From assembly GCA_030248295.1 (NCBI GenBank), contig JASANH010000499.1, positions 186,001-250,000 on the forward strand: 64,000 nucleotides of DNA. Reading direction: 5' to 3'. Numbering within the stretch: the stretch's first letter is position 1; each line of letters begins with the position of its first letter. The notes beneath the pieces were generated by a model. That model was not told where the DNA came from and did not search any database. It saw only the letters and a program-made list of their open reading frames with translations. Of the stretch, positions 22,851 to 33,965 are shown in pieces. The translations under genes and the position numbers were made by a program. The DNA is from Mesodorylaimus sp. YZB2_4 (Eukaryota > Nematoda > Enoplea > Dorylaimida > Dorylaimidae).

Positions 22851-23184
22851 TCTGTAGATTTTTTTCTAGAAAGCTTCCAAGCTTTCGCTGTTTTCTTGTC
22901 CAAGATGCTCCTAATGAATTGCTAATTAGCGCTCCTCGACATAAGGGCGCTAATAGCACAGGAAAATACTGCAATTTTTATTGATTGCTACGCTGTTTGA
23001 ATGGACATTGTAGCTTGTGAAAAATTGAGAGAAGCCCTTATCAGGTGAAGTAGGAACAAGGCGCATGAAATTTGGTCCCGCCTCTCGCAGGAATGTCTAG
23101 TCTTCCAATGCATGCTCAGATTCCAGCTCTAGCTTGCGTCCGACAGTTGCTGTTTTTTCACCCTTCCCTGACTAATATCCATCA
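22851..23184. other. no gene recognised
   Basis: Short spacer before the receptor pseudogene. Nothing recognised. Confidence 0.35.
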
Positions 23185-23890
23185 ATGATGAACGATTCTA
23201 GTTGCTTCGATGCCCAGCGTTCAGCATCACTCCACGCAGCTGCCGACGTTGAAAGATCGATGGTGTATAAAACTATCCTTCCAATATACTTTATTTTTGG
23301 CCTGTTCGGCCATTTAATTTTGCTGGTAGGAGTTTTCAAACAGGCAAAATTAGAGCGAATATATTTTTATCAAGTTGCACGAGCAGTTGCTGAAACAATA
23401 ATAATTTTTCAATTTCTAGTGGGGATAAATAATAATTTTTCAATACCCCCACTTTTTGTTGAATGTTACGTCTGCGTTTGGTTCGCTGCTCACTTCTTGA
23501 CCCTGTTGGCCAATGCGTTATTGACCATAACCCTGTTCTTGTTTATCTTGTTTGTCTTGTTTATTTTCATCGATATCGATTCACCGGCGCAGTTGTAGGA
23601 GCAGAATCGGGGTCTGATAATCAAAGAAAACAGAAAGAATTGGTTCTAGTTGTATTGACCTTACCTTAATGTGCTTTTAGTGTCCTTGAAATATCGGTTG
23701 TAATGAGTTCAGTTATTTTGATTTACGCGTTTCCTAACCTATATGCATAAAACAAATTCATGTACCTCTTTTGGACGGTATGCTGATGATCTTGTATGTC
23801 GCCGCGCTTGTTGTGAGTAGACCATTCCGACAAATGGTTCGAAAAGTGTTTGCGTGTTCTTCTGGAAACGCTGCTGTCAGTCCATTGATT
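23185..23890 (+). pseudogene. truncated 7TM receptor, relative of 8638-9660
   Basis: The frame at 23185-23598 encodes the N terminus and first three helices: PIYFIFGLFGHLILLVGVF, the loop KQAKLERIYFYQVAR, and ECYVCVWFAAHFLT, closely matching the intact receptor at 8638. It then breaks off before the DR position. Short pieces in other frames continue the alignment: NQRKQKELVLVVLTL (about 23622-23665) is the start of helix 6, and DGMLMILYVAALVVSRPFRQM (about 23773-23840) is helix 7 and tail. Helices 4 and 5 are absent, so a deletion of roughly 300 bases plus frame changes destroyed the gene. Confidence 0.75.
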
Positions 23891-24100
23891 GAAACATCGA
23901 TTGAGGCATCTTTGTTTCGAAAACCTTCTGGCAAAAAAGCGGAAAAACGTAACAGACCTTTCAAACGTCAGCAAAAATTTGAATATCTGCTATTGCGATA
24001 GCTTCTCTGCTTATGGCGATTTGACATGTAGTGAGCAGCTCTATTTGAACTATCAATTCAAATTAATAACAAACAATTTGAGAAAGAAAGTAGAATGCCG

Positions 24101-24450
24101 GCATTCGTCTCTCCGTATTGCTTGGGAGGTAATGGCTAGCCTCGTCCCAGGTTCGATCCCCTTTGGTGGAGGTCGGTTTGCGAACCATAAACCCTCGCTG
24201 ACCTTGCACGCCAGGCCGCCTCGCCCGTCTGCGACTCATCCAGTAACGCCTTGGTGCCCGAGTTTAGAGACGGGAGATAAACGAGAAAACAGGCCCTGCT
24301 GTCGTACACCGACAGGGTTAATGCCCTCCCGCCATCGTCTGAGAAGTGGGCGTCCCGTCCAGGATGCCCTCGTGCGGCGGAGGTGCTCCTAGTGGAACGC
24401 TGCCATGAGATCTGGTCACCTGACCGTCTAGCTTAGCTTCGACTGCTATC
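24101..24450 (+). mobile_element. tRNA-derived SINE, copy B
   Basis: Shares with 59076-59260 the text TCTCCRTATTGCTTG, then CCCRGGTTCGATCCCC (B box at 24150-24160) and GGAGGTCGGTTTGCGAACC and ACCCTCGCTGACCT. Its A box region is degraded. The 3' part (CCTCGTGCGGCGGAGGTGC, CTGCCATGAGATCTGGTCA) is shared with the element at 61011-61330. No poly-A tail seen. Confidence 0.65.
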
Positions 24451-24861
24451 CAGCTATAAGCAAAACAGCATCAGCCCACAAGCATAAGAAATGAGCATTG
24501 TGCTAGGCAGCTTCTCCTCTACACGCACGAGCACACAGTCAGAGTCATATCCAAATACCATTTATTGAAATAGAGGTGTATATACATAGCCGATCCACTG
24601 TGAGATCCGCGTAATATCATCTTCCCTTCAAGATCTTGGTAGAATGCAGTTCATAATGCATTCCATGCCGATTTAGCGATTGTCTTCACCACTCTTCGAC
24701 CACCTCATTCGGCGCTGTAAGGCATCAGACGTCTTGATTTTTAGGCTTCTTACAAGCTAGCGAGGTACTCCTGTAAAACAACTGTGACATATGCACACCA
24801 AGTCGATGCCGCACAACTTGTTAGTACTTGTACCAGCTGCAGGTTTCTCTCTGCTTGCAAT

Positions 24862-25044
24862 TGTAACCAGCATCCCTGGCGGTCGGGAGTAATCGATACT
24901 CTCCTCTGGCTGGGAGACGCCAACCTCTCTGGTTGATGTTTTTAGGGCAGGTATAGTCGCGAGACTTGCCTACCTACAGTTGGAGTTTTTTGCTAAAAGA
25001 CTTCGGTCTCGATCATCTCCCGCCGCCTGGGTGCGCTGGTTACA
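24862..25044. mobile_element. MITE M1, copy A (183 bp, 4-bp target duplication)
   Basis: Terminal inverted repeats TGTAACCAGCATCCCTGGCG and, reading inwards from the other end, TGTAACCAGCGCACCCAGGC, about 27 bases with a few mismatches. CAAT occurs directly on both sides (24858-24861, 25045-25048). A second copy is at 30765-30945 with its own 4-base duplication. No coding capacity; mobilised in trans by an unknown transposase. Confidence 0.85.
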
Positions 25045-26108
25045 CAATCACCTGTTCCAGGAACCTGATTGACTAGTATTCCAGTAAACACATACACTAT
25101 CTGCACCAGTGTAAAGTCAGTTGTGCATTTGGTTGGGTGCCGTGGTGATGACGATGTCATTCTTCGCTTATAGGGGTCCCTGTGTGCTTTCAGCTCCAAT
25201 AAAGCAAACCTATCTTCTTGCGGTGAGCCAATATCTCTTTAGATGCCTGCACCAAGAAACCGATACCGACCGATAGCTCAGCAAAGTTTCAAAAAAGCAC
25301 CTAGCGATAAGGACCACCACGAACACGACAAGAAAGGGCGTCAATCAACGACGGTTTCAAAAGTCCATTATCAATACCTGTCAGTTTCCAATGCGAATCT
25401 AAGAGTACCCATCAGTCTGTGCTACAGTAGATGAACCTACAGCAGAATGGGCATTTGACTCTTATAGCAGAAGCATCTGTCAGGATAAGAGCATCCTGGG
25501 TCGGCTCCATTGTGATAAACAGTTTCCACTCCTACTTATTCTTAGTTGTCAAATAAGACTGACAACTCGTTTCCATCGATCCATTGGCAGCCACTAAACC
25601 ATGCACCAGAGATTGTCCGAATGTTTCAATCTTGCTCCACAAATAGCACCAATCTACCCACAATACATGTAACCTGATTTGCCCCTCTGCGGTTTAATAT
25701 GCTGGATTTCAAAGTGGCCACACGCTTTGTTTCTTCTCGTTTTATTTTTTCCGATTCGACGTTCCCCCCTGCCTCATATGAGTCCCATCTCTGGGTCCCG
25801 AAGATTTCATTGTCCATTTTCTGTAACTGCCTTTTTTCTCTTTTATATACGTATATCCAAAAGCTGATCTTATCCGGGAGTCCACTCTCGCAATTATCAT
25901 TTACTCTTAATTACTTTTGTCAACCTACAGCGACATCAGCAGGTGAATGCCCTTCAATAAATCTTCTCAATCACCCCAGATATTGGCAATATTTCAAGCG
26001 CGACAGGAGGTGCGTTGCTTTTGATCTTCTGATAGCCTGATTCTCGGAAGTGAAAAAGAAGAGTTCATTGCGTCTTTTCGTCTCCAAAGGGCGCTGTCAC
26101 GAGCAAAA
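25045..26108. other. no gene recognised
   Basis: Spacer and probable upstream region of the 26109 receptor gene. Short open frames without motifs. Confidence 0.4.
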
Positions 26109-27191
26109 ATGGAAAATGTATCCAATGAGACAATGGATATATGCCGCATGTCTGACTATTGGAAAACTGTAGGGCACAATGTTGGATTTGCGTCTTATCA
26201 TGTGATAACAGTCTTTTACCTGTTTTTTGGTGTGTTTGGTCGTCTGGTAAGTTTAATCTCAATCTACAAAGAAACCAGCTCAGACAAAGCTTATTTGTAT
26301 CAATTACTCGTTTTGTTCACTGAAATTATGGAAATTGCAACATTTTCTCTTTTCGTTTTTGTCCTTTATTGGTTCAGCGGTTTTTCAGACGGGATTGGGT
26401 CCGCTTGGTTTAGGAAATGTTATTTTTGCATGTGGTTCACTGCCTTTGTGGCAACACCTTTGCAGAATAGTTTCATGTCGTGCACTTTACTGCTAACTCT
26501 GTCGATGACTGTGGACAGGACACTGTCCATATTCAAACCCCATGTGCACAGGAACTTGCCCCATAGACAAATTCAATGGGTGACATTTTTCATGTGCTTG
26601 TTCGTTGGGACCTTGACTAGCGTTCCTTTTGGTATGATTTTCGATGTTGCAGAAAAAACTGTAGACGGCAAATATGTGCTGATCATTGCTAGCGTGCACG
26701 GCACCCCTTACCAAATTGCATGGAATGAAATGCACAATGTGTTCAAAATTTCATCAACCACAACTTTATTTGTCAGCAATTTCGTGCTGTATGGCGTTCA
26801 TCGGCGAAGAATGAAAGAAAGGGCTAAAGTCCAATGTAAGAACGAGAAGGCTGACAAGGCGTCATCGACCCTGTTCAAAATGACCTTGTGCCAGTCCACA
26901 CTCAACACCATTGGGCAGTTGGCCTTGGTCAGTTACCACATCGCCGAGGATCAGATGGAAAATTTCTTCGCGTGCTATGCTTATATTTTCGGTAGTTATG
27001 TGGACGTGATCATGCAGACGGCAGATGTGATTGAGTTTTATGTGATGCTGTGCATTTGCAAGTCGTTTAGACAAATGGTTGCGAAAACTTTGAGGAAAGT
27101 CATTCCTTGCAAATTTGGAACGAACCAAGTAACGTCCCTCGCGGCTACCAGCAATGCACCAGGAAATATAAGCGTTGTTGCTGCAAAATAG
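26109..27191 (+). CDS. seven-transmembrane receptor, CYxCxWF type
   Basis: Intact frame of 360 residues. The N terminus has glycosylation sites NVS and NET. Helix 1 about 31-52 (VITVFYLFFGVFGRLVSLI), the loop YKETSSDKAYLYQ that is conserved across the local family, helix 2 about 62-86, CYFCMWF at 104-110 opening helix 3, and the DR pair at 136-137. A basic third intracellular loop (HRRRMKERAKVQ) precedes helix 6. Helix 7 ends EFYVMLCICKSFRQM, the family's FY...FR signature. C-terminal tail of about 35 residues. Probable orphan G-protein-coupled receptor; same family as 8638 and 18739. No introns, which suggests a retro-copy origin or an intron-poor family. Confidence 0.83.
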   Translation: MENVSNETMDICRMSDYWKTVGHNVGFASYHVITVFYLFFGVFGRLVSLISIYKETSSDKAYLYQLLVLFTEIMEIATFSLFVFVLYWFSGFSDGIGSAWFRKCYFCMWFTAFVATPLQNSFMSCTLLLTLSMTVDRTLSIFKPHVHRNLPHRQIQWVTFFMCLFVGTLTSVPFGMIFDVAEKTVDGKYVLIIASVHGTPYQIAWNEMHNVFKISSTTTLFVSNFVLYGVHRRRMKERAKVQCKNEKADKASSTLFKMTLCQSTLNTIGQLALVSYHIAEDQMENFFACYAYIFGSYVDVIMQTADVIEFYVMLCICKSFRQMVAKTLRKVIPCKFGTNQVTSLAATSNAPGNISVVAAK

Positions 27192-30179
27192 GTTTGCATA
27201 ACTAAAGTGTGTTCTGCACCATATTTTTTGCTGCTGATTGTGCTGTGCCTACCTAACGAGCATTAAAGGGATTGCTGGAAGCGTTTTTCATTGTGTTATA
27301 GTATCGAGTGCTGTCCGTTTGAAGTCGTGAATTCTTGAATGTCCTATTAAACCTAAAATACGGATAAGGTTTGATTTCAGGCAGACAGGGAACACGCGTT
27401 GCATGTTAACTGACAGTCAGTCAGCCCACACTACCACAACGTCTTATGGATGACGTGTCTTAGAGTCGTTAGATGACCGTATTTATACGTGACTCGAGTA
27501 GCTAGAACACCTTGGTCGAGCAGCAACACGACTCCAAGCTGAGATCTTCGCTTCACACTGCTCTTTGTTTCAGCTCCAAACACTGCACGCGTATCACATT
27601 ATCGCTAGCAGCTGGCGCAGTAGCACAAGCGATATGGTGCGGAGTGCTAAGCAATGGTACGCTCTCTGCTCGATGTTGCAATGTTAACTAGTGTCATTCG
27701 TGGTTTTGTGGAGGCACTTACGAAAAGACATTGCATGCAGACAATCCAGAAATCCTTTGCGAAGATTTATTGCGCTTTCTATGGCAGCTTTCTAGCGAAG
27801 AGTTTATTGGAGACACTATGAGGAGCGCTGTGAGCGCCAGTATGCTCTTATGCGGTGACGGCCACATATTTTAGATACAAAAGTCAAGAAATAGTGACCT
27901 TTGGGCGATTCCAAATAGCTTTATCGGTTGGCAAATGACCAAGATCTTTTGCTCTGTGGTGTTTGGATGTCTCACGATATAAATTTACCCAATAATAATA
28001 TATGATAATTTCCTCCCCCACCTTTAATAGTTTCATCGGCTAAGACAAGGCACTAAAAACAGTGTTCTGTAGAATTTACATTAGGCTAGGCTGAAAGTCG
28101 CCAACGTGTTGGCAGCATGGCTAAAAGCAGCAACATGAATTACCTATGTCACAGTTGGCGATAGGTATGAAGCAGGATAACAGCTGAGACCCACCCAAAG
28201 TGCGCTTGTTTTCGAAAAAACGGACATCCTATCCGCGGGATAGGAGCCAGATAGGAATGTTCAATTTGGGTCACATTTCCTGCTCTGCTCTTGTTTCTGA
28301 TGAAAATTCATTCCTCCTGCAGTGCCTCATCCTGAGTTTGACTGTCCTTACCGAAGCCCCAAGGGACCGCCATCAGCGCCACGTCTCGCTAGCCTTCTGG
28401 CACAATGACGACAAGATTTCCGGAAAGGAAGCATGATAAATCGAATTGCACATAGAAAAATTGCATCCGATGTTGCTAATCTTGTTTCAACTTGGCAGGA
28501 AAGGGACGAATTAGAGTCGTAGGGATTCAGTGATCATTGTGAGCTGGGCCTAAGTTTTCTCTTGCCAGCAAAGCAAGTATAGTATACTGTACTGTATAGT
28601 TCACATCAACAAAGTTTAAACTTTACGTCAGTGGCTTGCAGGTAGAACATTCATACTGTACCGAGGGCGGCAAACAATGTTTCCTTCCCAAAACCTAGCG
28701 TAATATCAAGTACTCACTGCGTCTCGGCAGCAGCCGTGCATTAATTGTCAGCTAGATGCTCTTTGCAGAAATATAGAATGATCGCTGACGATTGCCTATC
28801 ACTGTCGCTGGGGCAGTGATGGCAGAAGGAAATTTCACAGGGGCTGCAGGAAAAGATACATCGCTCCAAAAGCTGGACTGGTGTGAAGTATCGCCCATGC
28901 ATTATTTCTGCACATCGAACTTAAACCCCTATTTGCATTTTTTTCAAGAAATTTTACTACGGCTGACAATGTCGGGATTACGTTAAATTTCGCATGCAGC
29001 CCAAGAAACTGAATTTTTATCAAGCTCAAAAAGATATGCTGAGCTGTTTTCACGGCTTTGGAAAAACTAGAGAAGCCGCCACCCATTGAAAATCAAAAAT
29101 GGATCCCATTCGTTATAAAATCAATTCCTGTTCCAACTGTCTGCCCCATAATCGATTCCTTCCCCTCCGTAATCCGAGAAAAGGCGCTCTATCAGGCTGG
29201 AAGTGGCTGGTACAGCCCGAATATCTTGCGCCAATAAGGCCGAGCTTGGATAAGAACGAATGGGAAGAGATAAGGATCGCAATGCCACGGATAGATGGCG
29301 CTCGCAAGCGCACACTGCGATGGCACACAATAGTCTATGTACGCAGCTAGGATGGCATGTTACTGGACGAGTAGATACTGCAATAGCACAAGAGTCACAA
29401 TCAGTGGGGGCCAGCTTCACAATGTGATCATAATTTCAGGACGGGTGCAAATTCAGGGCACTATTCAGGACAGAAACTTGGGACAACGCTAAAAGACCAA
29501 TTTAAAACGTGTCACAATAGCTGTCCCAGAGGTGCCTTATCCGTAGATTTAGGCGCGTCGTAGAATAGGTCTTTTCTTGTTTCACAATTAAAAAAGGATG
29601 ACTTGAGACATTGAGCAGACCACAAAATTCAACGCGGGAAGTACATGCTGCACATTTAAGCTGGAAACCCATTAATGTGTGTCTCCCCCTCCTGTCAAGT
29701 GCATGTACTCTCTAGGGTAAGGAGTGAAATGATGATGACGGGATTCTGTCGTTCATTTTTGGCCTCAATGGTTGAAAAGGGATGACAGAATTTTAGTTTA
29801 GCTGGAAAAGAACCGTTTTTTCGGGTCGAAAGAGCTAAGGCAAAGTGCCAAAATCTTGAGATGCCCCAAGATTGCCCCAAAAATTGCTCAAGAAAGGTCA
29901 GCTCACAATTGCCCCCTATCAAAGGCAAGTCCCTGAGCCTGACAGCGCTGCTGCGAAATAAAGACACCACAAAGTGTCAGGACATGGTCGAGGTCGCCCT
30001 AAAGTTAAGACAGCCTGGGCTTGGCTGGGACACCAAGCTGATTTTTGAAAAGGCTTAGGACTGTCCTAGAATTTAGGACATGCCTTGGGATTTAGAGCTG
30101 TAAAACTGCCCCCCAGATTCCTACGCAGGAAGGTGGGAGCTTGAAAACTTTTTCGCCAACATTTTACTACATTTCCTTC
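27192..30179. other. gene-poor stretch with repeats
   Basis: No domain-bearing frame. R6 copy B is at about 28484-28600. From about 29430 to 30110 words such as CAGGGCA, CAGGAC, TTAGGAC and GCCCCAA recur irregularly, similar in style to the word runs elsewhere. AGTGATGGCAGAAGG to TTATTTCTGCACATCGAACTT (28815-28925) resembles 1515-1625 and may be another diverged dispersed repeat. Confidence 0.4.
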
Positions 30180-30372
30180 CGCTGTCAAAATACTATGACC
30201 GGGTGCAAGAAATTCTGACCTGACCCTGACTTTTAACGACCCCTCAAAAAATTTTCTGACCTGACCCTGACCTTGGCCGGACCCCAAAAAATTTTCTGAC
30301 CGTGACCCTGACTTTGACTAAGGGTCGGTCAAGCAGTGTTTTGACAGAATTCTGACCTTGACCTTGTGGTCA
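30180..30372. repeat. degenerate TGACC word run
   Basis: CTGACCTGACCCTGAC, TTTTCTGACC, CTGACCTTGACCTTG and similar words repeat at irregular spacing, interleaved with AAAAAATTTTCTG. It is directly followed by repeat R1 copy B at 30385. Confidence 0.65.
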
Positions 30373-30384
30373 TTTTTACCACTA

Positions 30385-30672
30385 GTGCGGGATGGACTGA
30401 AGCCAACTTCTCCCATTGAAGCTTGATCGCAGCTCGATCATTGAACTCGACCCCTGCATTGTACGAGATTCCGCATCCTCCCCTGGGCGGGATCGACAAC
30501 GAGGATATTGCACTCTTCGAATCCTGACATGCACACTAGCAGTGCGGCTGGCCGTAACTAGAACCCACCAGCAGCGCTGGATATGGCAGGGCCCGGGTAA
30601 GCTGAGAGGAGACCCAATCTCTATGCGTCAGGACGGCCCAGCGGATCGATGATGAAAGAGAGGACTCCCTAT
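30385..30672 (+). repeat. dispersed repeat family R1, copy B
   Basis: Near-identical in long blocks to 2619-2895 (GGGATGGACTG, ATCCTCCCCT, CTCTTCGAATCCTGACATG, CTGGATATGGCAGGGCCC). Starts right after a TGACC word run, as copy A starts right after an ACAAG word run. No coding. Confidence 0.75.
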
Positions 30673-30764
30673 GGGTTTGTTAGTTGCGTCACTCTCATGA
30701 CTGGCAGTGTTACTCTCCCTCGAATCTATGCACTACATACAGGCTTTGCGATAATCATGTACTG

Positions 30765-30945
30765 TGTGACCAGCACGCCTGGCGGTCGGGAGTAATCGAT
30801 ACGCTCCCCTGGCTGGGATGTCCACCTCTTCGGCTGATGTTTCTAGGTCAGGTATAGTCGCGAGACTTGCCTACCTCCAATCAGAGTTTTTTGCTTAGAG
30901 ACTTCGGTCTCGACTATCTCCCGCCGCCTGGGTGCGCTGGTTACC
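30765..30945. mobile_element. MITE M1, copy B (181 bp, 4-bp target duplication)
   Basis: Same element as 24862-25044. It begins TGTGACCAGCACGCCTGGCG and ends GTGCGCTGGTTACC; ACTG flanks it on both sides (30761-30764 and 30946-30949). Internal sequence, such as GGTATAGTCGCGAGACTTGC, is nearly identical between copies. Confidence 0.85.
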
Positions 30946-33900
30946 ACTGCCATTAAGTTTTTAAAATCACGCGAAATATTTGAGTTAGAAATCCGTGAAC
31001 CTTTATTGCCAACCCTGCATAAAGTTACGTATCTATGTATGTATGTACGTATGTTACGTTACGTTACGTAGGGGAACTAGAAGTAGTAGTTACGTCACTG
31101 CGTCACAAAAGTTTACTGATTGGTGCTCAGGATGTCTCCGCTTGGGCTTTTTTCGCTTGGGCTCCAACAACACGTCTGACAGGTTAATGTGGGTGTCCGG
31201 CAATGAGTTGGCTTTGCAATAATGCGTCGATGCAATAAAGCGAAACAAAACGTCACACCATCGAATAGAGAGTCCATTTGTCCGATTGGGACATATGACT
31301 TAAAGTTTGTTGGACGTGAAAAGTGCCTGGAAACCTTGAAGTTGACCACCGAACGGTCATTTGATATCTGATTCAGAAGAACAAAGCTGACCATAAAGGT
31401 GGACGCTTTACCCAGTCTACAGTGTGCAGTGCGCACGGTATTTTCTGCCTCAGGTTGAGTAAGAATAATTGCTCTAGCGTCTTTGCTGCAATTGGCATCA
31501 TGCATGTTTCATTGGATCAGTTTGGTTGTCTAAACCAACGATAAGGAAGAGAGATGCACCTCCAAAGATATCACCATCAAAGACTGCTCCTAGCGAGAAA
31601 CGAAAATATGGGAAATCGCAAAAAAAGAAAAATCTGTGATGAAAAGTATGGAAAACAGCAAAAAGAATGCGGACACGTAATCATAATTTATATCTCGTGA
31701 ACGACATTGATGCAAAACACTCTTCAAACTCCATTGAATCAGTAATACAACAAAAGGCGGCAGGCATGTAGGACTGATAGCACAACTTTGGCGCATTGCT
31801 GCGCTTATCATCTGCTTGATGGCGGATTGGCTCTTACTGTACATGCTTCGTCTGCTGCACACAACTAGTTAACACCCCAGAAGTCGGCGGTTGGAGTTGG
31901 GCGGGTCTCCTAAAACCCTAGGTTGGGGCTTCCCTAAATCAGGACCTTGTTAAGCGACTTCTAGGGTACGTTTGGGTAACTCCAGCTAAGACGCTTGAGT
32001 CCTAGACCACAAACGAAGAATGAAGGGCCCTTGAGAAAACAGCCCGACGCACAGCACTAGGTACAGTGTCGTCTAATCTTCAAAGGCTTTAGCAACTGTT
32101 TTTCTTCCATCAGAATTTTTGGGTATTTTTTAACACTACAGCAGAATTTTTTCTAATGGGTATTGGAATTTTTAATTTTTCTGAGTTATACAAATTAATT
32201 TGAGTGCAGTATGCTGTTATGTATTATGCGAAGATCATGTGGGCCAAAATGCTGAGCAGAATAAGTAGAGTGGAAGGCAATTTGGGAGAGCGCGAATTCC
32301 CTTATTACCGTCTGTGTCTATCAGCCTCCATTCAAACTGGAAAGGCACAGCTTCAACTGAATTCTCCAATAACAACTTTTTTAACAGACCAGCTTAAAAC
32401 CATGCGCGTTTAGTTTCGACTATGCAGAATATATTAATTAGTGATGCGTGATAAAAAGCCATGCTAAAACTTGCGATTATATTCACAAGAAATCGCAACA
32501 ATACAAAGTGATTTCAGCGATGCCATTTAAATCATCTCCATGAAGGCGCATCAGATCAGACCTCTGCCGTAAGAATTCAGAGATTGTTTGAATTTCTTAA
32601 GCATGTTAGAATTTTGAAAATAGACGATCCTGACGGTGCCATAAGGAAAGCAAGGACGAGAATTTGTTCCCATAAATAACGTTGGGCAGCAGTTTCAGAA
32701 TTGTTGGACTCGTGGGGTAACGATAGTTGTCTATGAGTCGCACTATTATAGTTGTACTTTTTTCTCTTGACTTTAACCGAAAATATTTTCATTTTTTGAC
32801 GAAGGATTTGGTTGATTACAGAAGTTCATTAGCACTTTTTCGATCTAGCACATTCGCACGCCGCGGTAACAATCGCACCAAATCAAGAAATAATTGCTCG
32901 GCATTATGATCCAGCGAAAAAAGTGTTCAGTGCATTTGTCCGCGACACAGTGGGCAAACTAATAAAGCGCTTTTAATTTATCAACGCACTGTACCTACCT
33001 GGCTAGCGAAAGTGCTAATAATAGGAAATGTCAGATATTACAATAATTTTTTGATAAAATGTTATATTTGACAGTAGTCCCCAATTTGTCACCAAAATAA
33101 CTTGCGAATTCGAGAACTGGGCCCAATCGATACACATAACCCATGTTTTACTCGGAGGATATGAATCTGAGATGATTGCAGTGGTCGTGTGAATGCCAAG
33201 GCAGTCGCTATGGTACATCCTGCTAAAGAACAATGCACGCTGATAGTGGTAGCTTTGTGTTAGCTAGATGGTGTCTGGGTCGCTGTTAGTTCCTACTGAT
33301 CCCGCCATCCCATTAAGGCATCCTCAGCATGTTCCATGTGGGGCATGCAGTCGGAACTGAAACCCTCCGCATGAGCTACCCACAATTTTACCATTGCAGA
33401 TTGCTGGAAAATGTGTCGCTTGTGTTTTTTTTCGAATATCACATTGCATGTCCAGCCATATAAGTATCGTTTGCGTCAAAGTTCAAGATACCGATGATGC
33501 AAGTTATCCGACCACATGAAAGTGGCTGCAGAAACAAACGTGACCATCAGCTATGTACTCGCAGTAAGTATGCTCACGCTTCGAATTCCCCCCTTCGGAC
33601 GAAGAAAAATATCAACTGACAGTCATTTATCAGCCTGTTGTCAACATACATTGTATTCGTCTGACGCAAATGATCCTATAGTGTCTAGGTTGTTCCGATG
33701 CCATTGTGTGAGGTCTCTTTGTCCGCGCTTCAAGGTCACCCACGTTCATAGCTAATTTCTCTGGGAACTTCTCTCAATCGAGCTAATTTAACAGGCTGCC
33801 AGTGTTAAGCATGGGTATTATTAAACCCACGCGCACATATTTCGTTGGCCAATGAAAGGATCTGCTGTCTACGAGGAACCTTCTCCACTACCCATACGTT

Positions 33901-33965
33901 ATAGTCATCTGGTAAGCGTTGTGGCAAAGTCAGATTGAATCGTGTCGAGAGACGGTCAGCTAAAG
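30946..33965. other. no gene recognised; one microsatellite
   Basis: A TATG/TACG/TTACG microsatellite lies at about 31023-31073. The remaining 2.9 kb holds only short frames without motifs. The last few hundred bases are the probable promoter side of the receptor at 33966. Confidence 0.4.
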
